A DNA stretch of 64,000 bases. Origin: Antedon mediterranea. Lineage: Eukaryota > Echinodermata > Crinoidea > Comatulida > Antedonidae. Positions 57,851 to 64,000 of the stretch are shown here, piece after piece. Positions within the stretch are counted from its first letter, which is position 1, and every line of letters begins with the position of its first letter. Both the position numbers and the translations under genes were made by a program. The notes under the pieces were generated by a model. It saw nothing but the letters and a program-made list of their open reading frames with translations, had not been told where the DNA came from and ran no database searches. Location: NCBI RefSeq assembly GCF_964355755.1, contig NC_092670.1, forward strand, positions 32,601,795 through 32,665,794. Direction: 5' to 3'.

Positions 57851-58018
57851 AGATGTTACACTTCCTATTCGTTCAATGCAAATAAAAGCGAGACAACATG
57901 GAGCTAAATTTAAAGGGCGCCTCGCACGTCGAGTAGGGATACGGAAGGAAATGTATAGGAAATAGGCTATTATTATAACAGAAGAATAATATGACTGTAA
58001 AATTAAGATTTAATACGA
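57846..58018. repeat. dispersed repeat F, copy 2
   Basis: Direct repeat of 51705-51895, with the same order of blocks and a few indels. It could mark the end of a larger mobile element whose other end is copy 1. Confidence 0.7.
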
Positions 58019-58394
58019 ATTAATATATAAATTATTTAATTAATTTATAGAAAGTGCAAATGAATCATATTTTTATGTTTTGGAATACAAATTTGTGTTT
58101 CAATTACTTGGAATTGTTTAGGTACCTGGAATATCTACCATATTTTATTTCTTTTATTTTAATGTTTTTATTTGCAAATCAACTTAACTTTTTAAAAATT
58201 ATTATTTACATTTAATTGTTTATCATTGGACAGAGATAGAGAATTTAATACCTAGCTTTAGAAACACTTTTTATCAGAGTGAATAAATATATTAGGGGCC
58301 TATTACTGTAGTGGTAATAATAATAGGCCTACAATGTGTATGCCTATATAAGACAAGTTCCATTTCCTCTGAAATATGGTGTAAGAAGCATTTT

Positions 58395-58915
58395 TGGGTA
58401 GAAGCTGGGATCCACTTCATTTAGGATATTTCGACCTCGCTGATTACGAATATGGCGGATCCCAAGCAAAATTTGCATAATTAAAAATGGCGGCCATTTT
58501 TTATAATTACCCTATATCTCGAGAACCACTAGTCACAGATAATTAATTTTGGTCTCAAAATGTTTTAAATATATGTTTTTATATTCACTTTAATGACACA
58601 TTTTCTCAAAAAATGGATGCAAGTCTTATTTCTGACAGTTTGACCTTTGACCTTGATTTATCGTATCTCAGTAACCAATAATCGGAGAGACATGAAATAG
58701 GGCTCAAATTGTTCAGAAACTATACATTCATATTTATTATAATGAAATGTTTTTACAAAAAATGGCCGATTCTACAACTATTGACCTTTCAACTATTAGT
58801 CAAATATAATAATATTATAACTTTGAAAATTGTGGAAAACATGTGTGTTTCTATCCAGTTTAATGGCACATTTTATACAAGAATGGCCGATAGTATGGTT
58901 ATTGACCTTTAAACT
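58395..58915 (+). repeat. diverged internal repeat
   Basis: CACTTTAATGACACATTTTCTC...AAAAAATGGATGCAAG is echoed by CAGTTTAATGGCACATTTTATAC...AGAATGGCCGATAG and by ACAAAAAATGGCCGATTC. No gene is seen. Confidence 0.45.
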
Positions 58916-58941
58916 ACAGCATAGGCCTACTGTATACTAAA

Positions 58942-60388
58942 TCTATATTATAAGTGAGAGAGTTTGTCTGTCTGTTTGTTTGTTTGTTCGTTATACACAT
59001 TTTTGTTACTGCACATAATCTTACATATGGGGTATCAAAATGACCACAATTGTACCGGGAATGTTCTAAGCTATATTTCAACATCATCCGCCACCTAGGA
59101 TCCAAGTTAGGGACCAAAATGTGGTCAAAACCCCCACTTTCGATGTTTGTTCGTTATACAAATTTCTGTTTCTGCACGTAAACATACGTATGGGGTATCA
59201 AAATGATGGAAATTGTACCCGGAAGGTTTTAAACTACATTTTAAAAAATTCTCCCGACTCCTGGGGTTTTTGTGGGAGGGGTGGGGGGGGGGGGGTGGTT
59301 GTGTGGTGGTTTGTGATGTCATTTTTGCTAGGGCTCGGGGTTGTAGGCTATCGAATTGTAAAATTATACTACAAAAGTTTTACAGTATTTGAATTATCCT
59401 CAGCATGGCGTTTGGGGAAATATAGATATAGATATACATATTTTATTCATTAAACAATATGACACCTATTCAATTACACATTTAGCAAAGTACTTTAACC
59501 ATATCCAACTATTTATTGGTCTCTTGGATTGCCTCATTACAGACATCCATACCTGTGTGAACATACACATGTTGTTTACTGTTACTGTGTTCAACTACAT
59601 CACCAATCCTCCAAGGAAAAAAACGTACATTGTGGGAGAGTGGGGTTGGGAGATAGGGTTTGGGAGTTTGGTTTCAGGAGAGAGTAGGGATTTTGCTTAC
59701 ACCAGAATTGTGGTTGGAAACTGTTAAAGTATTTAATCATCCCTGGGAAGCGGATGGGAGTTTGGGGTGGGGATGTGCATGTAGGCCTACCATGACCGAA
59801 ACTGTATTTGGAATGTTTTAAACTACACTGAAAACTGCCACTGAGGGATTATGGGTTGGGAGTGATAATAATATAAATTGTACTGGAACCGGCTTCAACA
59901 CATCACCCAGTGTATCTGGGGTGTGTTTTTTGTAGGGGGAGGAGGAGCGAAAATACTAGCGTAATGAAGTAGCCTATATGATTGGATTGTACTAGGAAAA
60001 GTTACTAAATTTGAACTGTCCAGGAAAGGAGTTAAGGTTTGTTGATGGTGGCTGGGGTGGTGAAAGGAGAAAGAAGGCTGGGTGCCCGCAGTATCTAAAT
60101 TACAAATTTTAATTATCAGGCAATATGACACCTATTCATTTACACAATTTACAACGTACTACAACCATTATTAGATCCATCGTAGCTATGAATACTTCTC
60201 TCAATTCGAAGCTTAGGTTGAATTGAATTTGTCCATCACTGGGAAGAATTTGTTTTTAAGAAAGAGTATGGGGTGTTATTGAGGGGTGGATGTTGGTGAG
60301 TATAGACAGATACTGGCGTCGGGTGTTATGTACTGAGAAGGCTGTAAACTAATTTTGAAACCCGCCCTGGGGCGGGTATAATTGCTAG
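58942..60388 (+). mobile_element. complete non-autonomous Helitron (1447 bp)
   Basis: It starts TCTATATTATAAGTGAGAGA directly after host A (58941). It ends with the GC hairpin CCCGCCC/GGGCGGG (60361-60376), eight bases, CTAG (60385-60388) and host T. These are the defining Helitron termini and AT target. Near the 5' end a GTCTGTCTGTTTGTTTG run and a duplicated ~100-bp block (59000-59095, 59150-59245) occur. There is no Rep/helicase ORF. Confidence 0.85.
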
Positions 60389-60419
60389 TATAATATAATT
60401 GCATAACTATGAAATTATT

Positions 60420-60830
60420 TATACACAATAATAATTAGTAAAATTATAAGATTCACTGCCATCAAATATGATGTGTTATGATTTATATAGATTAAAAAAA
60501 AAAATTGAACACGCAAGTTACATTTGTTGAAATTTGAAGTTTGAAATTACCTGCCATCAATATGATGGATTATGATTATAGATTTAAAAAAGAATTTGAA
60601 CACGTCAGCTACATTTGGAAATTTGGAAATTACCTGCCATCAATATGATGGATTGTGATTGTATAGTACCTGCCATCAATATGATGGATTATGATTATAG
60701 ATTTAAAAAAGAATTTGAACACGTCAGCTAAATTTGGAAATTTGGAAATTACCTTTCATCAATATGATGGATTATGATTGTATAGGTTTGAAAGAAAATG
60801 TGAACACGTAAGCTACATTTGGAATGAACA
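60420..60830. repeat. tandem repeat around CCATCAATATGATGGATTATG
   Basis: Four to five units of ~85-115 bp. Landmarks are ACCTGCCATCAATATGATGG, ATTATGATTATAGATTTAAA, GAATTTGAACACGTCAGCTAC and ATTTGGAAATTTGGAAATT. Confidence 0.85.
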
Positions 60831-60836
60831 AGGGCA

Positions 60837-61145
60837 TCAGTTTTGATCATTCATGCAAAGGTTTCCGTCATCTTTAGCGTTGTTACAGCGGCATAAAGTT
60901 GTACATAGTAGTTTTGACTTCTTGCACCTACATCTATTGTTGGTTATGCATCGTGTCTTGCATCCACAATAAATCATCTCTAACGAAGCAGCAGGAATAG
61001 CTTCATTTTTCAGAAGCACTGGTTGAAGTTTACCATTAGATAGCTCCCAACCAAAAACTGTTGGTGATGGCAAATGCTGGATTGCCGATACAGTTTTTTT
61101 CAATACGAGTGCTTTTGGAAGTGTGCTCTTTTTATGCTGGTGCAC
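60837..61145 (-). CDS. C-terminal exon with CXC-type cysteine-rich domain
   Basis: The frame (no ATG; acceptor-like ATGCAG just upstream) contains VFGWELSNGKLQPV, YCGCKTRC, NRCRCKKSKLLCTTLCRC and ends CMNDQN-stop. The CxC...C..CxCKKxxLxCTxxCxC pattern resembles tesmin/TSO1-type CXC domains. It matches the closing domain of a widespread invertebrate protein family often found in repetitive loci. It is probably the last exon of a transposon-associated gene. Upstream exons are not identified. Confidence 0.55.
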   Translation of the reverse strand: MHQHKKSTLPKALVLKKTVSAIQHLPSPTVFGWELSNGKLQPVLLKNEAIPAASLEMIYCGCKTRCITNNRCRCKKSKLLCTTLCRCNNAKDDGNLCMNDQN

Positions 61146-61164
61146 TGCATCACTTTCTATTGAC

Positions 61165-61275
61165 TATGTCCTACTACACTATCTTTGCTAGGGTGTCACG
61201 AAACCTAAGATCACAAAAGCTAAGACCCCCTAAGACCTAAGATCACGAAACCTAAGACCCAAAACCTAAGATTAC
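61165..61275. repeat. CCTAAGATCACGAAA short repeat
   Basis: Units ACCTAAGATCACGAAA/ACCTAAGACCC recur about five times. Immediately before it is CTACTACACTATCTTTGC, the inverse of the motif at 56987 and 51689. Confidence 0.75.
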
Positions 61276-61725
61276 AAATTCTACTATATACGACAGATTA
61301 AAAACAATAATTGTTTATCTATACACAATTTTAAACATAGTATGCTTCTTTTATTAATGCTTTTACCATAAATTTAATTACAAGCAACAACATCAAAAGC
61401 AGAAATATAAACTCACAATTTTTTCGCCCGTTGAGTTTATACCTTTGTTTCACAACAAATAAACTGGACCGTTTGTTTGTTGATATTTTACTTCATTGTG
61501 TTGGTTTCAGGAGGTGTTTTTTTCCATTTCTCATCTGCATTGTATTTTGACTCCTAATTAATTCAACTAACTTTATTCTGAATACCATACCTTTGGAATT
61601 AGGCCTCATAAGTACTTTTATGAAAGAGATTCACATAAAGAGTAACAAATAAATACTTGGAATTATTTGTAAATAAAAATGTGTGATTTTACAGACGTGT
61701 TTCTTGCACTCTCGCCTACTCAACT

Positions 61726-62192
61726 TTCAATATTTTCGTTTCTATGGAGCGCCAAAAGAGCAACAATAGAGAGTTAAAAACTCGATGAAATGAGTCTACA
61801 TTTAATGCATTTATTAGTGAAATGCACATTTAATTTGTTCAATATATTTTGTCAATTTGTCAATAAAAATTCTGTAATATGTTACTGCTGATACTTTTCT
61901 ATTTTCAAAGAATATTAATCGATCTTAAAATCAGCATCATTACTTACACTAGGCCTAGTCATAAGGGCTACCTAAAGGGATATGATGAATTTGTCGATTT
62001 TATTCTTAAAGTTAACAAAACCGTCGTGTAAAGTATCAACAGTAACATTTTATTTGTATTAACAGTGACAAAATATATTGAATTGAACAAGATTTTCACC
62101 AAAAAAATTAGTTAAATAGATGGATTCCACCACATAGTTTTTTGCCGTCTATTAATGTTGCTCTTTTGGCGTTCCATAGAAACAAAATATTG
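61726..62192. mobile_element. ~465-bp element with 38-bp inverted ends
   Basis: TTCAATATTTTCGTTTCTAT plus GGAGCGCCAAAAGAGCAAC at 61727-61767 is inverted at 62154-62192 (GTTGCTCTTTTGGCGTTCC, ATAGAAACAAAATATTGAA). There is no ORF of note between. MITE-like. Confidence 0.6.
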
Positions 62193-62302
62193 AACATAGA
62201 GTATATGCGAAATTCGCATGAGAAAAACGTCTTTAAAGATTGCTTGAAAAAATTGTCGTTGTCATATAGCCGGGTGAATATCCGACCTAATTGCGTTGCG
62301 TC

Positions 62303-63921
62303 CAGGGGTGGCGCCAGGATCTTCCCGACGCGGGGGCTACATTCCCCGACGAGGGGGCTATGCGAGCGAAGCGAGCATCACTAGGCTGGGGGCCAGGGGG
62401 CCGCCAAGGGCCCCCGGTGGGGGTCCAGGGGGCGAAGCCCCAGGAAGCAACGCGTTCTAGCGTCATTTGAGGTCATTTTAATCAGATTTAGGGTAGCCAT
62501 TTTTTCCATTTTTTATAATGCATAAATAAAATACTGCGTGCAAAAAAACGATGCGCGATGACTGTTTCAATCCATATTTTTCAATTTAAAAAATAAAAGT
62601 TCAAAGAAAATTTAGAAAAATAGAGTTGGAGGTCCCGGAAATTGAACTTATTATACTTCAAAACATGAAACAAAATATATAAGTCCTTATCATGGTTGTG
62701 ACTGAGCTAAGAAATGTTTGAAAAATAGAGATGTTAGGTCCCGGAAAATGCACTTCTTGTACTTCGAAATATGACCAGCTTTATTGTTGGGGCTGAGCTA
62801 AGAAACTGTTTAAAACTAGAGCTGCAGGTCTTCAAAAAATAGCATTTTATACTTTGGAAACATCAGGCCTAGAGGCTTAAAAAACGCAAGCGTAGACCTT
62901 TTTCAGTCGGGGAAATAAGTTTATTCCTCCCAAGTGTATGCGTGCGTACCATCTGGACTTCCGAGTGGTGAGAAATTCATGACATACAGGACATTGAAAA
63001 TGTAATAACTTAGCTATAATAAGATGTTGGCTAAGCGAAAATGGCATGTTTTTTTGTTTAGTAATGGATGAAAAATTTATTTTAGGTGCCCCACGGTAAA
63101 GAAGGTTACTTGTAAATTAAAAAATTGGTGAACATACGAACAATTAACATAATTCGTTTTTGCTGCTGTAGTGTAGCGTACGTCGACGCAGTACACGACG
63201 TAACCGTCAGTAAACTTCGCCTGGAAAATAACTACAGTACACATTTTGGTCCCTGGATGGAACATAATATCACGCGTCTCGACCCAACGTTGAACGATTC
63301 GTACAAAGGGATACCGACAGACAAGTGCGAACCTAGCTATTGTTTAGGAGTAAGTTAGATCGCTGGCAATAATGAATGCATATAAAGTGCATAATATCAC
63401 TCTGACGTACTCTCACGGTCAATGAAACGTCGCGGTTTTCTAGGCGCTGAAGCTAGCTACGAAGTGAACGCGAACGCTTTTTACTGTATATTATAATTTA
63501 TTCCCCGACAAAAAGTACCCGTGTTCCCTTCGGTAACCGTCGGTAAACTTCGCCTGGAAAATAACTACATTACACATTTTGGTCCCTGGATGGAACTTGA
63601 TATCACGCGTGTTGACCCAACGTTGAACGATTCGTACAAAGGGATACCGCCAGACAAGTGCGTACCTAGCTAATGTTTAGTAGTAAGTTAGATCGCTGGC
63701 AATAAATGAATGCATAAAAGTGCATAATAGCCCTCTGACGTACTCTCACGGTCAATGGAACGTGGTTTTCTAGGCGCTGAAGCTATATGAAGTGAACGCG
63801 AACATTTTTTACTGTATATTATATTCCCCGACAAAAAGTACCCGTGTTCCCCGACGGGGGGGCTAGGCTCCCCGACGAGGGGGCTAGAGCCCCCGTAGCC
63901 CCCCCGCTGGCGCCACCACTG
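62303..63921. mobile_element. non-autonomous hAT-like transposon (1619 bp)
   Basis: Left end CAGGGGTGGCGCCAGG, right end CTGGCGCCACCACTG (15 of 16 positions complementary). An 8-bp target duplication GTTGCGTC lies at 62295-62302 and 63922-63929. The 8-bp duplication and CAG-type ends fit the hAT superfamily. The subterminal regions are G/C-run rich (GACGAGGGGGCT). No transposase is present. An internal ~200-bp segment is duplicated (63190-63400, 63520-63740). Confidence 0.8.
63173..63350 (+). pseudogene. exon-like segment captured in hAT element
   Basis: After TGCTGCTGTAG an open frame reads VAYVDAVHDVTVSKLRLENN, then HFGPWMEHNITRLDPTLND, SYKGIPTDKCEPSYCLG, then GTAAGT. It looks like an exon with acceptor and donor. 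The second copy (63525-63690) keeps GTAAGT but has a stop at the YC position and mostly amino-acid-changing differences, so it is not constrained. The source gene is not recognised. Confidence 0.3.
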
Positions 63922-64000
63922 GTTGCGTCACCAGCTTTGTGTCAGGGATGGACATTCCTTATTAACTGACGACCAGGGCGAAACATATTCATCACGATCA

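Overview
The window is a gene-sparse, repeat-dense stretch of animal nuclear DNA. Coding exons are short, bounded by GT-AG introns and separated by kilobases of AT-rich sequence. Transposon families, tRNA-derived SINEs and minisatellites fill the rest. The best clue to the organism is a CMP-sialic acid hydroxylase gene whose product ends in a hydrophobic membrane anchor, a form I know from starfish. An echinoderm is therefore the favoured source, as an inference.

Region 1 (599-7943, + strand) is the 3' part of an integrin beta-subunit gene. Ten exons encode the end of the hybrid/stalk region, four I-EGF modules, the beta-tail, the transmembrane helix and a cytoplasmic tail with NPIF and NPMF motifs. 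The 5' part lies off the left edge. A 20-bp minisatellite of about 34 copies, a ~120-bp tandem repeat, a SINE and a MITE sit in its introns.

Region 2 (7944-14475) has no recognised gene. It holds the presumed integrin 3' UTR, a foldback element, a 62-bp tandem array, a 672-bp long-TIR element and a decayed ~150-bp repeat array. Region 3 (14476-15657, - strand) is an intact single-exon aminergic GPCR of 393 aa that resembles histamine H3/H4 receptors most.

Region 4 (15658-20423) carries Helitron-like elements in tandem, followed by a tandem repeat array just beyond the hydroxylase stop codon. Region 5 (20424-43476, - strand) is a complete cmah gene. Fifteen coding exons join in frame to 633 codons with a Rieske centre, an HxHxDH metal motif and a C-terminal anchor. 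Its introns carry MITEs, SINEs, a LINE 3' end, an L1-type ORF1 remnant and two copies of a ~1-kb TIR transposon, one nested inside an older repeat.

Region 6 (43477-64000) is essentially a mosaic of mobile elements. It includes nested TIR elements, a ~3.9-kb element with ~0.8-kb inverted arms and a possible ISXO2/Merlin-type transposase exon, a duplicated ~1-kb block with an exon-like ORF, a complete non-autonomous Helitron, an exon encoding a cysteine-rich CXC-type domain, and a 1.6-kb hAT-like element with an 8-bp target duplication.

The three genes are functionally unrelated (cell adhesion, amine signalling, sialic acid modification). Nothing suggests an operon-like or co-regulated system.
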